DNA from: Streptomyces maremycinicus
GTDB taxonomy: Bacteria; Actinomycetota; Actinomycetes; Streptomycetales; Streptomycetaceae
DNA: 64,000 nt
Direction of reading: 5' to 3'
Assembly (NCBI RefSeq): GCF_001184025.1
Contig: NZ_BBYG01000017.1
Coordinates: 248,001 to 312,000, forward strand
The translations under genes and the position numbers were made by a program. The notes under the pieces were generated by a model, which was not told where the DNA came from, did not search any database, and saw only the letters and a program-made list of their open reading frames with translations. Numbering within the stretch: position 1 is the first letter of the stretch; every line of letters starts with the position of its first letter. Positions 8,219 through 17,156 of the stretch are shown piece after piece.

Positions 8219-9256
8219 ATGAGACTTCTGGTGCTGGGTGGTACGGAGTTCGCGGGACGGGCCGTCGTCGAGGCGGCCCTCGGGCGTGGCTGGGACGTGA
8301 CGGTGTTCAACCGGGGGCGGCAGGCGTCCGCCCCCGGTGTCCGGTCGCTGACCGGTGACCGCACCGCGGCCGGCGGTCTCGACGCGCTGGCCGAGGGCGA
8401 CTGGGACGCCGTCGTCGACACCTGGTCGGCGGCGCCCCGCGCGGTGCACGAGGCGGCGCGGCTGCTGCGGGGCCGTGTCCGGCGGTATGTGTACGTGTCG
8501 AGCTGCTCGGTGTACGCCTGGGCCCCGCCCGCCGGGTACGCCGAGGACGCGCCCCTCGTCGAGGGCGCGGAGCCCGACGCCGGACAGAGCGAGTACGCCC
8601 GGGACAAGCGCGGCGGCGAGCTGGCCGTCCTCGACGCGTTCGGGGCGGAGTCCTCCGTCCTCGTACGGGCCGGGCTGATCATCGGCCCGTACGAGAACGT
8701 CGGACGGCTGCCCTGGTGGCTGGGCCGGATCGCCCGCGGCGGCCCGGTGCTCGCGCCCGGTCCGCGTGATCTGCCCCTTCAGTACGTCGACGTCCGCGAT
8801 CTCGCCGAGTGGATCCTCGGCGCGGTCGAGCGGGAGCTGAGCGGGCCGTACAACCTGATGAGTCCGCAGGGGCACACGACGATGGGCGGGCTGCTGGAGG
8901 CGTGCGTGCGGGCCACCGGCTCGGACGCCGAACTGCGGTGGACGGCACCGGAGATCGTCCTCGACGCGGGCATCGAGCCGTGGACCGAGCTGCCCGTGTG
9001 GGTGCCGCCGGGCACGGACCTGCACGACGCCCTGCACGCCGCCGACGTCTCCCGGGCGGTGGCGGCGGGGCTGGTCTGCCGCCCCGTCGAGGAGACCGTC
9101 GCCGACACCTGGGGCTGGCTGCGGTCGATCGGGGGCACGGCACCGCAGCGTCCGGACCGCTCCCGCAAGGGCCTGGACCCGGAGATGGAGGCGAAGGTGC
9201 TCGCGGCGGCCACCGGCGGGCCGGACCCCCACGGTGTACCTGGCACCACCCTCTGA
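8219..9256 (+). CDS. NAD-dependent epimerase/dehydratase family protein (SDR)
   Basis: The 345-residue extended short-chain dehydrogenase/reductase starts with the Rossmann motif LVLGGTEFAGR, an atypical GGTxFxG version of GxxGxxG. It has the YVYVSSCSVYAW segment with Ser, and Tyr/Lys in SEYARDKRGGEL (YxxxK), so the catalytic Ser-Tyr-Lys set is present. The substrate is unknown. ATG at 8219 is preferred over GTG at 8192 because the Rossmann fold begins at once after it, and CACAGT at 8206-8211 could be a -10 for a leaderless mRNA. Confidence 0.8.
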   Translation: MRLLVLGGTEFAGRAVVEAALGRGWDVTVFNRGRQASAPGVRSLTGDRTAAGGLDALAEGDWDAVVDTWSAAPRAVHEAARLLRGRVRRYVYVSSCSVYAWAPPAGYAEDAPLVEGAEPDAGQSEYARDKRGGELAVLDAFGAESSVLVRAGLIIGPYENVGRLPWWLGRIARGGPVLAPGPRDLPLQYVDVRDLAEWILGAVERELSGPYNLMSPQGHTTMGGLLEACVRATGSDAELRWTAPEIVLDAGIEPWTELPVWVPPGTDLHDALHAADVSRAVAAGLVCRPVEETVADTWGWLRSIGGTAPQRPDRSRKGLDPEMEAKVLAAATGGPDPHGVPGTTL

Positions 9257-9309
9257 CCGGGGGCGTCGGCCCAGTGACCCGCCGTCCGCGGCTCCGCCAG
9301 ACTGACGGC

Positions 9310-10590
9310 ATGAACACCAACACGAAGAGCGGCGAAGGCGGTTCGAGGGCGCGCGGGACGGTGCTCGCCGCCGGGCGGGGGCTCGCGCTGGCCGTCGGGT
9401 CACTGCCGCTGAGCATCCTGGGCTTCTGCCTCTCCCTCGTGTCCATGGCGCTGATACCGATCGGGGTCGGGGCCCTGACCACGCCCTGGGTGGTGAAGGG
9501 GGTACGCGCCTACGCCGAGCGGCGGCGGGCGCTCGCCGAGCGGTGGGGCGGGGTACGCGTCCCGTCGGCGTACCGGCCGGTCCCCCGGACCGGCGACCCG
9601 TTCCGGCTGTCCCTCGCGCTGCTGCGCGACCCGGCGACCTGGCGGGACCTGCGGTGGCTCCTGGTGGACATGACGGCCGGGTTCGTGACCGCGCTGCTGC
9701 CGGCCGTCCTGGTCCTCTATCCGCTGGAGGGGTTCGCGCTGGCGGCCGGGCTGTGGCGGGTCGTGGGCGACGGTGACGGCGGCGCCTACTGGTACGGCTT
9801 CGTACCGGTGGACGACCAGGCGAGCGCGTTCGGCGCCGGTGCTCTGGCCGCCGCCCTGCTCTTCGTCGCCCACCGCCACACCCTGAACGTGTTCCGGGTC
9901 CACTTCCTCCTCACCGCCGCCATGCTCACCCCGAGCCAGGCCGAACTCGCCGAGCGCGTGCGGGTGTTGACGGAGAGCAGGCGGGACGCTGTGGACACCT
10001 CGGCCGCCGAACTGCGCCGCATCGAGCGGGATCTGCACGACGGCGCCCAGGCCCGGCTGGTGGCGATGGGCATGGACCTCGGCACCGTCGAGATGCTCGT
10101 CGACAAGGACCCCGAGAAGGCCAAGGCGCTGCTCGCGCAGACCCGCCGGTCGTCCGCCGAGGCGCTCTCCGAGCTGCGCGACCTGGTGCGCGGCATCCAT
10201 CCGCCGGTGCTGGCCGAACGTGGACTCGGGGACGCAGTGAGGGCGTTGGCGCTGCGACTGCCGGTCGCCACCGAGGTGAGCGTCGAGATCGAGGGCGGCC
10301 GCCTGGACGCCCCCGTGGAGTCGGCGGCCTACTTCGCCGTGAGCGAGCTGCTCACCAACGCGGTCAAGCACTCCGGCGCCGACCGGATCTGGGTCGACCT
10401 CCGGCACGAGTCGGGCCGGCTGCGGCTCTCGGTCACCGACGACGGCACGGGCGGCGCGGCGATCGGGGCCGGCTCGGGCCTCGCGGGCGTCGAGCGGCGA
10501 CTGGGTACATTCGACGGCGTCCTGGCCGTCAGCTCTCCTGCCGGCGGTCCCACCATGGTGACCATGGAGATCCCTTGCGTGTTGTCCTAG
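9310..10590 (+). CDS. NarL-type sensor histidine kinase (two-component system)
   Basis: The 426-residue membrane kinase has several hydrophobic segments in its first 200 residues (about 30-58, 118-142 and 172-192) forming a Streptomyces 'sensor' domain. A HisKA_3 dimerisation domain with the phosphorylated His follows in RRIERDLHDGAQARL (around residue 243). The HATPase has the N-box ELLTNAVKHSGADRI and a G-rich loop near GAGSGLAGVERRLG. The regulator gene overlaps its 3' end. There is no Shine-Dalgarno sequence. CAGACT at 9298-9303 sits 6 bases before the ATG. Confidence 0.92.
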   Translation: MNTNTKSGEGGSRARGTVLAAGRGLALAVGSLPLSILGFCLSLVSMALIPIGVGALTTPWVVKGVRAYAERRRALAERWGGVRVPSAYRPVPRTGDPFRLSLALLRDPATWRDLRWLLVDMTAGFVTALLPAVLVLYPLEGFALAAGLWRVVGDGDGGAYWYGFVPVDDQASAFGAGALAAALLFVAHRHTLNVFRVHFLLTAAMLTPSQAELAERVRVLTESRRDAVDTSAAELRRIERDLHDGAQARLVAMGMDLGTVEMLVDKDPEKAKALLAQTRRSSAEALSELRDLVRGIHPPVLAERGLGDAVRALALRLPVATEVSVEIEGGRLDAPVESAAYFAVSELLTNAVKHSGADRIWVDLRHESGRLRLSVTDDGTGGAAIGAGSGLAGVERRLGTFDGVLAVSSPAGGPTMVTMEIPCVLS

Positions 10591-11231
10591 CCGAGGACCT
10601 CTTCCTGCTGCGGGACGGTCTCGTCCGGCTGCTGGAGGCCCACGACTTCGAGATCGCCGCCGCCGTCGAGACCGGGCCCGAACTGGAGCGGGCACTCGCC
10701 GAACTGGAGCCGGACGTCGCCGTGGTCGACGTCCGGCTCCCGCCCACGCACACCGACGAGGGCCTCCAGTGCGCGCTCCGGGCCCGCCGCCGAAGGCCCG
10801 GGCTGCCGGTGCTCGTCCTCTCCCAGCACGTCGAGCAGCTGTACGCGCGCGAGCTGCTCGCCGACGGCACCGGCGGGATCGGCTATCTGCTGAAGGACCG
10901 GGTGTTCGACGCGGAACAGTTCGTGGACGCCGTACGGCGGGTCGCGGCCGGCGGTACGGCGATGGACCCGCAGGTGATCCAGCAGCTGCTGGCCCGGCGC
11001 TCGGGCGACGGACAGGGACCGGTGGACCGGCTCACCCCGCGTGAGCGGGAGGTGATGGAGCTGATGGCACAAGGCCGGTCGAACGCCGCGATCGCGGGCA
11101 AACTGGTCGTCACCGAGCGGGCGGTCGCCAAGCACACCGCCAATATTTTCGTGAAGCTGGGTTTGGAGGTCTCGGACGACGACAACCGCAGGGTGCTGGC
11201 GGTGCTGGCCTATCTGGACCGAGACCGATGA
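10575..11231 (+). CDS. NarL/FixJ-family response regulator
   Basis: The 218-residue protein has a receiver domain (acidic AED near residue 7, phospho-acceptor Asp in VAVVDVRLPP near residue 53, Lys in YLLKDRVFD). A LuxR-type helix-turn-helix follows at about residues 150-212 (LTPREREVMELMAQGRSNAA, then TERAVAKHTANIFVKL). It starts at TTG 10575, inside the kinase gene (16-base overlap). The alternative start is GTG at 10581. The overlap implies translational coupling with the kinase. The next gene encodes a DUF1996 secreted protein, a possible but unproven target. Confidence 0.9.
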   Translation: MRVVLAEDLFLLRDGLVRLLEAHDFEIAAAVETGPELERALAELEPDVAVVDVRLPPTHTDEGLQCALRARRRRPGLPVLVLSQHVEQLYARELLADGTGGIGYLLKDRVFDAEQFVDAVRRVAAGGTAMDPQVIQQLLARRSGDGQGPVDRLTPREREVMELMAQGRSNAAIAGKLVVTERAVAKHTANIFVKLGLEVSDDDNRRVLAVLAYLDRDR

Positions 11232-11408
11232 CCCCGTCAACTGGTGTGTTGTGTGAGGGTGTTGGGGTTGTTTTGTCGTACGGGGCTCTCATCAATTTCC
11301 GAGCGGGCTGAACACCCCCGGGGCTGCACGCGTAAAGGAGGGGGCAGCTTCAGCTTCACTCCTGTCGGGCGCCTCGATGCTGCCCCGCAAGGAAGTCAGA
11401 GGAGTTCC

Positions 11409-12983
11409 ATGGGACGCAACATACGTAAACGCCGTTCGTCGATGGCCACGAAGGCCGTGGCAGCATCGGCGGCCCTAGCGCTCGGCGGGGGCGGGCTGAT
11501 CTGGGCGAACTTCTACGCTTCGGCGCACGAGTCGAACTCGGGCCGGAACGCGACCAAGGCCGCCACGGCGGCCGCGCAGGTCGCCACCATCTCCTGCCCG
11601 GATGTGGGGCAGAAGCTGACCAATGTGCCCAGGGGCGCGAAGCAGGGTGTCGCGACCGAGCTGGCCAACCTCGACAAGCAGATCACCGAGGCCTACACCC
11701 GGCTCGCCTCCACGCGTCAGGCCCAGACGAACGACGCGAGCTTCGTGCAGAACGCGATCACCGGCCCGCTCAAGGAGAAGCGCGCCGCCACGATCGACCG
11801 GATCCGCATCAACATCCAGCGCTCCGGTGGCCAGTTCAACAACGCGCTGAGCCAGTTGGCGGCCTGCACCACGCAGGCGGCCAACACCAACGCCGGACAG
11901 GCGGGCAACGGCCAGCAGAACAACGGCGGCCAGCAGCAGAACGACGGCCAGAACAACGAGAACGGCGGCCAGCAGAACAACGGCGGCCAGCAGCAGAACG
12001 GCGGCCAGAACAACGGCAACGCCGGCCAGGCGCAGAACGGCCAGGGCGGCAACGGCCCGGTCGCCGCGGACTTCGTCGACATCACGAAGGTCCAGGCCAA
12101 CGCGCAGCTGGGCGTCGGCGCGAACGGCCTCAAGGCCAACGGCAACGGCGGTTCCCGGGGCACCTTCACCTCGAGCTGCGGCACCAACGGCAACGACAAC
12201 CACAACACCGACAACGTGATCGTCGCCCCGGGTGTCACCAACGGCGCGCACCACCTGCACGACTACGTCGGCAACCAGAACAACGACGCCTTCGCGAGCG
12301 ACCAGGAGCTGGCCGGCGCCGGTACCAGCTGCCAGAACCAGGGCGACAAGTCCTCGTACTTCTGGCCGGTGCTGCGGGTCCAGGACGGCTCACAGGACTT
12401 CGACCAGAACAACGACGGCGGCGGCAAGGAGGGCAACGTCGGCAAGATCCTCCAGCCCGCCCAGGCACAGATCAAGTTCGTCGGCAACAAGCGGGGCAAG
12501 GTCGTCGCGATGCCGACGGCCCTGCGCATCATCACCGGTGACGCGAAGGCCTTCGTCAACGGCAACGCCAACGCCAACGTGAACTGGAGCTGCACCGGCT
12601 TCGAGAACAAGGTGCAGCTGGAGACGCAGTACCCGATCTGCCCGCAGGGCAGCCAGGTGGTGCGGACGACCAACTTCCAGAGCTGCTGGGACGGTCAGAA
12701 CATCGACAGCGCCAACCACCGCACGCACGTGGCCTTCGTCCAGGCGGACGGCACCTGCGCCAACGGTTTCAAGGCGATCCCCCAGCTCCAGGTCCGGCTG
12801 GTCTACAACGTTCCGGCCCCGAAGCTCCAGAACGGGACCGTCGTGCAGCCGTACGCGGTGGACAGCTTCCCGGAGAACCTGCACAAGCCGATCACCGACC
12901 ACAACGACTTCATCAACTTCTTCTCGACGAACCTGATGAACAAGATGGTCAACTGCATCAACACCGGCAAGAAGTGCAAGTGA
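11409..12983 (+). CDS. Secreted DUF1996 protein with Q/N/G-rich linker
   Basis: The 524-residue protein has a signal peptide (twin basic residues then a hydrophobic segment, about residues 17-36) and a helical module between two cysteines (TISCPD to AACTTQ, about residues 62-157). A Gln/Asn/Gly-rich repeat linker follows (about 165-215), and then a DUF1996 domain with the characteristic SCGTNGNDNHNTDN and HHLHDYVGNQ blocks, an internal SCWDGQNIDS motif and several cysteines. DUF1996 is found in secreted bacterial and fungal proteins of unknown function. GAGGAG a few bases upstream supports ATG 11409. Confidence 0.88.
   Translation: MGRNIRKRRSSMATKAVAASAALALGGGGLIWANFYASAHESNSGRNATKAATAAAQVATISCPDVGQKLTNVPRGAKQGVATELANLDKQITEAYTRLASTRQAQTNDASFVQNAITGPLKEKRAATIDRIRINIQRSGGQFNNALSQLAACTTQAANTNAGQAGNGQQNNGGQQQNDGQNNENGGQQNNGGQQQNGGQNNGNAGQAQNGQGGNGPVAADFVDITKVQANAQLGVGANGLKANGNGGSRGTFTSSCGTNGNDNHNTDNVIVAPGVTNGAHHLHDYVGNQNNDAFASDQELAGAGTSCQNQGDKSSYFWPVLRVQDGSQDFDQNNDGGGKEGNVGKILQPAQAQIKFVGNKRGKVVAMPTALRIITGDAKAFVNGNANANVNWSCTGFENKVQLETQYPICPQGSQVVRTTNFQSCWDGQNIDSANHRTHVAFVQADGTCANGFKAIPQLQVRLVYNVPAPKLQNGTVVQPYAVDSFPENLHKPITDHNDFINFFSTNLMNKMVNCINTGKKCK
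11893..12053 (+). repeat. In-frame Gln/Asn/Gly repeat region
   Basis: The linker of the DUF1996 protein is encoded by imperfect repeats of a unit reading GGCCAGCAGCAGAACG and variants, giving NNGGQQQN blocks. It is low-complexity DNA inside an intact reading frame. Confidence 0.7.
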
Positions 12984-13018
12984 CCCGCTGAGCGGGACGA
13001 CCGGTAGGACCGACAGAC

Positions 13019-13053
13019 AAGGCCGGCGGTGAGGATTCCTCACCGCCGGCCTT
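13019..13053. terminator. Strong hairpin terminator
   Basis: AAGGCCGGCGGTGAGG (13019-13034) and CCTCACCGCCGGCCTT (13038-13053) form a perfect 16-bp stem with a 3-base loop between the DUF1996 gene (+) and the convergent lipoprotein gene (-). It can serve both. Confidence 0.85.
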
Positions 13054-13098
13054 CCGGTGTGCGCTGCGCGCGTGGGACGCGCGGAATGTACGGGGGGG

Positions 13099-13539
13099 TC
13101 AGTGGCCCGGGTGCGAAGCGCCTTCGGAGGGCTCGCCCGACACGTGCGCGGAGTGGTCCGTGCCCTCCTCGATGTCACCGCCGAGGGTCTCGCGCAGCGC
13201 CGTCACGGTGGTGGTCTCCTCACCCACGGCGATCCACTTGCGGCCGACCAGGTAGTGACCGCCGTAGTCCTTGGCACCGTTGATCCACTCGCGCTGGCCG
13301 CGGTCGGTGGCGAAGGTCAGCAGGATGAACTTTCCGTCGGCGTTCTCGCACAGGGCCTGGCGGAGTTCGTCGGCGTCGGTCTGCATGTCGGGCGTGCACT
13401 TCACCTCGGCGGCCAGGTGCTCCAGGCTGCCGGTCGCCGTCACCGGGACGGTCTCCTCGGCCCCGTCGGAACCGCAGCCCGTCAGCACCAGCGCCGCCGC
13501 GGCGGCGGCCACCACGAGCATCGGTCGGGTCATCATCAT
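13099..13539 (-). CDS. Small lipoprotein
   Basis: The 146-residue product has a lipoprotein signal peptide with lipobox LTGC (cysteine near residue 22), so it should be lipid-anchored on the outer face of the membrane. The mature part has two further cysteines (EVKCTPD, ALCENA) and a His-rich tail. No known domain is recognised. The start is a run of three ATG codons behind a GGAGG site, so any of the three may be used. Confidence 0.82.
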   Translation of the reverse strand: MMMTRPMLVVAAAAAALVLTGCGSDGAEETVPVTATGSLEHLAAEVKCTPDMQTDADELRQALCENADGKFILLTFATDRGQREWINGAKDYGGHYLVGRKWIAVGEETTTVTALRETLGGDIEEGTDHSAHVSGEPSEGASHPGH

Positions 13540-13639
13540 CCGTTCCTCCCTGCGAGAGCCTCGCCCTGGATACGGCTCCCGTGCCCGGTGCGCTCAAAAT
13601 ACCCGTGCCGGGTGGGGACACCCGTGCGAGAGTGTGCCG

Positions 13640-14143
13640 GTGAACCAAGACTGGGAAGATCGCGTGACCGCCGCCTGGGCCGCGTTCGACGACTACCCGC
13701 AGGAGCGGGCGGCGCAGTTCCGGGCCGTGATCGACGAGCTCGTCGACGAACTTCCTGAAGGCAGTCCGCTGGGCCCCTTCGAGCAGGCCTGCGCCTGGGA
13801 CTCGACCGGCCACTCGGACAGAGCCGCACCGCTGTACCGGGACGCGCTCGCGCGCGGCCTGAGCGAGGTGAGCGGTTACAAGACCAGGCGCGCCAAGATC
13901 CAACTCGCCAGCTCCCTGCGCAACATCGGACAGGCGGCAGCGGGCGTGGAGCTGCTGACCCCCGAACTGGACGCCCCGTCGGACGAGTTGGACGACGCCG
14001 TGCGCGCCTGTCTGGCCCTGTGCCTGTCCAGCCTCGGCCGCGACCGCGAAGGCCTGTCGCTGGTCCTCGGCGCCCTGGCCCCCCATCTGCCGCGCTACCA
14101 GCGGTCGATGGCCACCTACGCGAAGGCGCTCCGGCAGGGCTGA
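13640..14143 (+). CDS. Tetratricopeptide-repeat protein (TPR_5-like)
   Basis: The 167-residue soluble protein starts at GTG 13640. Its helical repeats, such as FEQACAWDSTGHSDRAAPLY and CLALCLSSLGRDREGLSLVL, resemble the TPR_5 family of small actinobacterial TPR proteins. These act as binding scaffolds, and the partner is unknown. There is no Shine-Dalgarno sequence. GAGAGT at 13628-13633 is 6 bases before the start, consistent with a leaderless message. It is divergent from the lipoprotein gene. Confidence 0.75.
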   Translation: MNQDWEDRVTAAWAAFDDYPQERAAQFRAVIDELVDELPEGSPLGPFEQACAWDSTGHSDRAAPLYRDALARGLSEVSGYKTRRAKIQLASSLRNIGQAAAGVELLTPELDAPSDELDDAVRACLALCLSSLGRDREGLSLVLGALAPHLPRYQRSMATYAKALRQG

Positions 14144-14187
14144 CCCGCCCGGGGTGACCATCCACCGTTTCGCTCGTTCTGCTGGAC

Positions 14188-16131
14188 GTGCAGTCACAGG
14201 ATGTCGCCCCGCGCCCCGCACCCGGATCCTCCGCCGACCGGACCGTCGACGTCGAGCAGGCCGAGGCCGCGCTCGTCGAGCACTACCCGCGGCTCGTCCG
14301 GCTCGCCTATCTGGTGCTGCCGCCCGGCCTCGGCCGCGGTCGGCGCGTCCTGACCGCCCACGCCCTCGCCCAGCGCGCCCTGCCCCGCGGCAGCGCCTCG
14401 ACCCCCGTGATCCCGGCCCAGAACGGGGGCGCGGGGGACGGCCGTGACGGCGACCCCGGATACGCCTACATCCGCCGCCAGGTGGTGCGTACGGCGCTGG
14501 AGGCGGGGCTGCCGCTGAGGTTGTGGTCGCTGCCCCGGCGTGCGCAGCTCCCGCCGCTGCTCCCCCAGGTGTGGGGCCTGCGGCTCTTCCCCCGCTCCGG
14601 GGGCGCCGACGAGCTGGCCCTGGACCAGCGGCTGGCGGCGCTGTCGGGTCCGGCCCGGGCCGCCTACGTGCTGCGCGGCCTGGAGCGGCTCCCCGACGAC
14701 GACGTCCGCGAGGTGCTGACCGGGTCCGGCGTCCCGGCCGCCGAGGTGACGGCGGCCCTGCGGGACGCCGCCCGGATCCCCGCCGCCCACCACGCCCTGC
14801 TCGACTCCCCCGAGTTCGACGCCTGCTCGCTCCAGGCCCGGCCCACCGATCTGATGCGCCGCCGCCGGCACACCAGGGCCGCGCTGGCCGCCGCGGCCGC
14901 GCTCGCCGTGTGCGGCACCCTGGTCGCACTGCCCGGCGGCGGCTGGGGACCGGACGGCGCGGCCGCCCCGCTGTACGCGCAGAACCCGGCCGCCGAGGCC
15001 GCACTCGACCCCGGGCGGCTGGTGAAGGTGTCCCCCGCCGCCTGGAAGACCTCCGCGCGCACCGACTTCTCGGTCTGGCCCGCGCGCGGCCCCCTCACCC
15101 GCGACGGCGCGCTGCTGCGCCGCGCCCTCGCCGTCTGGGCCCGTCCCGGGGAGTCGGTGCATGTCTCCGCCACCCCGGACACCCCGCTCGGCGGCCCCGC
15201 CGGACCGCCGCAGCTCCTCTACGCGGGCGAGGTCGACAACGCGCGCGTGGTGATCCTCTACGACGGTCTGCGCATCGCCCGCTACGCCGAGCCGAAGGAC
15301 GGCACCGCCGGGGCGGCCCTCGACTTCGCGCGGGTCGACGGCGCGACCGGCGCCGAGGCGGGCGCGCTGGTGCTGGGCCGGGCGGACGGCAACGTGCGCT
15401 ATCTGACGGCGCCCTGGGTGACGAAGGCCGGCGAGCGGGACCTCTCGAAGCCGGGCGCCGGGCTGATGGACCTGACGCTGACCGACGGGATCACCTCGCC
15501 GCTGTCCAGCCCGGCCACCCACACCGGCACGTGCACGACCTGGAACGTGCTCCAGCTGACCGACGCCTCGGGCACCCACCTGCTCAGCGACCTCGGCGAG
15601 CTCGTCCCCGCCCGCCTCACCGCTGGGCGCCCGGCCGCGCCCAAGGAGGCGAGCGGCGCGGCGGCGCTGCGGACCTGGGCGCCGTTCGCCTGCTCGCTGG
15701 CCGATGCCCGCGGCCAGGGCGTACGGACGGTCAACGCCTGGGGCTACACCCGCCAGCAACTGCCCGACGCGAGCGGGTCGGCGACCTGGGTGTGCACCCG
15801 GGCCGAGACCTGGCGGGGCGACGGAAGCAGGGTGCTGGCCCAGTTCCACACACCGGGCGGGCTGTTCGGGGCGGCCGTGGCGAAGGCCGGGGACGTACCG
15901 GCGTGCGGGCCGCGCGATCCGCATGTGCTGGCCGGGGTGCTGTGGAAGGCGAAGGGCGGCGACTGGTACCTGCTGGCCGCCGGCGACAGGGCGACGACGT
16001 CCATCAGGGCGACGGGCGGGGTCACCGGGTCCGGGCAGGGCAACCTGCTGGCGGTGCCGACGAAGCAGGGCGCGCAGGCCGGCCTGGAGGGCACGCTCGA
16101 GGACGGACGGTCGGTCAACGGCCTGCGCTGA
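14188..16131 (+). CDS. Sigma-factor-like protein fused to a membrane segment and extracytoplasmic domain
   Basis: The 647-residue protein has a cytoplasmic N-terminal half reminiscent of an ECF sigma factor: VEQAEAALVEHYPRLVRLAY (region 2-like, about residues 22-41), YIRRQVVRTAL near residue 95, and a region 4-like LSGPARAAYVLRGLERLPDD near residue 152. A single membrane segment follows (about 231-251), then roughly 390 residues outside the cell with paired cysteines. Charged DNA- and promoter-recognition residues look degenerate, so it may not act as a sigma factor. The start is GTG 14188; other starts cannot be excluded. Confidence 0.7.
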   Translation: MQSQDVAPRPAPGSSADRTVDVEQAEAALVEHYPRLVRLAYLVLPPGLGRGRRVLTAHALAQRALPRGSASTPVIPAQNGGAGDGRDGDPGYAYIRRQVVRTALEAGLPLRLWSLPRRAQLPPLLPQVWGLRLFPRSGGADELALDQRLAALSGPARAAYVLRGLERLPDDDVREVLTGSGVPAAEVTAALRDAARIPAAHHALLDSPEFDACSLQARPTDLMRRRRHTRAALAAAAALAVCGTLVALPGGGWGPDGAAAPLYAQNPAAEAALDPGRLVKVSPAAWKTSARTDFSVWPARGPLTRDGALLRRALAVWARPGESVHVSATPDTPLGGPAGPPQLLYAGEVDNARVVILYDGLRIARYAEPKDGTAGAALDFARVDGATGAEAGALVLGRADGNVRYLTAPWVTKAGERDLSKPGAGLMDLTLTDGITSPLSSPATHTGTCTTWNVLQLTDASGTHLLSDLGELVPARLTAGRPAAPKEASGAAALRTWAPFACSLADARGQGVRTVNAWGYTRQQLPDASGSATWVCTRAETWRGDGSRVLAQFHTPGGLFGAAVAKAGDVPACGPRDPHVLAGVLWKAKGGDWYLLAAGDRATTSIRATGGVTGSGQGNLLAVPTKQGAQAGLEGTLEDGRSVNGLR

Positions 16132-16140
16132 CCCTCTGAC

Positions 16141-16188
16141 GCCGGATCGCACGGCGGATCTCACGCCGGATCGCACGTCGGCTCGCAC
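16141..16188. repeat. Four 12-bp direct repeats
   Basis: GCCGGATCGCAC, GGCGGATCTCAC, GCCGGATCGCAC and GTCGGCTCGCAC follow each other without spacers just after the stop of the sigma-like gene. They may be a minisatellite; no role is visible. Confidence 0.65.
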
Positions 16189-16250
16189 GTCGGCGGGCGA
16201 GTTGTCGCACAGGGGTTCACCCGCGCCCTACCCGTCAGTACATTGACATC

Positions 16251-17156
16251 ATGTCTAACAAGCCCGAGGGGCGGCCGGACGAGCGGGTCACGCTCAAGGC
16301 ACGCAAGGTGTCCTTCTCCTGGGAGGGCACCCCGCTGCACTGGGTGCCGGGGGACCCGTTCGCCACCCACACCATCAATGTGCTCCATCTGCTGCTGCCG
16401 GCCGGTGAGCGGTGGTTCGTGCACGTGTACCGGCAGGTGCTCCCGTACATCCGGGACGAGCGGCTGCGCGAGGACGTCATCGGGTTCATCGGGCAGGAGG
16501 CCATGCACTCCCAGGCCCACGACGAGGTACTGCCGCATCTGCGCGAACAGGGGCTCGACCCGACGCCGTACACCGCGCAGGTCGACTGGTTCTTCGAGAA
16601 ACTCCTCGGTGACCGGACCCTGCCGCCGGGCCGGGCCCGGCGCTGGTGGCTGATGGAGCGGGTGGCGCTGATCGCCGCCATCGAGCACTACACCGCGTTC
16701 CTCGGCGACTGGGTGCTGAACGCCGAGGAGCTCGACCGGCGGGGCGCCGACCCCACCATGCTGGACCTGCTGCGCTGGCACGGGGCCGAGGAGGTCGAGC
16801 ACCGGTCCGTCGCCTTCGACCTGTTCACCCATGTCGACGGCGGCTACCGGCGGCGGGTGCGGACCTGGGCGACGGCGTTCGCCGCGCTGGTGTTCCTGTG
16901 GCAGCGCGGCACCCGCTTCTTCATGGAGAACGACCCGACCCTGGTCGGCGGCCGCGCCTCCTTCAAGGACTTCTACGTCCGCGGCAGACGGGGCACGCTG
17001 CCCGCGACCGGCGATCTGCTGAGGTCGGTCCCGCGTTACCTGAGCCGCGCGTACCACCCCTCGCAGGAGGGCTCCACCGCGCAGGCGGTCGCCTATCTCG
17101 CCTCCTCCCCCGCCGCGCTGGCCGCGCTCGCCGCCGAAGAGGAGGGGGCCTCGTGA
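16251..17156 (+). CDS. Metal-dependent hydrolase family (PF10118), probable di-iron enzyme
   Basis: The 301-residue protein matches the 'predicted metal-dependent hydrolase' family. Its ligands form a ferritin-like pattern: E53, E83xxH86 (GQEAMHSQAH), E145 (AAIEHY) and E181xxH184 (GAEEVEH), the two-ExxH arrangement of di-iron oxygenases. The next gene, overlapping by 4 bases, encodes a flavin/2Fe-2S reductase, so I infer an oxidative enzyme with its own electron donor rather than a hydrolase. Substrate unknown. TACATT at 16239-16244 lies 6 bases before the ATG and no Shine-Dalgarno sequence is seen. Confidence 0.82.
   Translation: MSNKPEGRPDERVTLKARKVSFSWEGTPLHWVPGDPFATHTINVLHLLLPAGERWFVHVYRQVLPYIRDERLREDVIGFIGQEAMHSQAHDEVLPHLREQGLDPTPYTAQVDWFFEKLLGDRTLPPGRARRWWLMERVALIAAIEHYTAFLGDWVLNAEELDRRGADPTMLDLLRWHGAEEVEHRSVAFDLFTHVDGGYRRRVRTWATAFAALVFLWQRGTRFFMENDPTLVGGRASFKDFYVRGRRGTLPATGDLLRSVPRYLSRAYHPSQEGSTAQAVAYLASSPAALAALAAEEEGAS

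Noticed and set aside
14194..16188. 664-codon minus-strand open frame
   Set aside because: Antisense to the sigma-like membrane gene; the sense frame has a coherent membrane segment and cysteine pattern, the antisense frame does not.
16251..17156. Plain hydrolase function for the PF10118 protein
   Set aside because: The family label is only predicted, and the two ExxH motifs with a coupled 2Fe-2S reductase fit an oxidative di-iron enzyme better.
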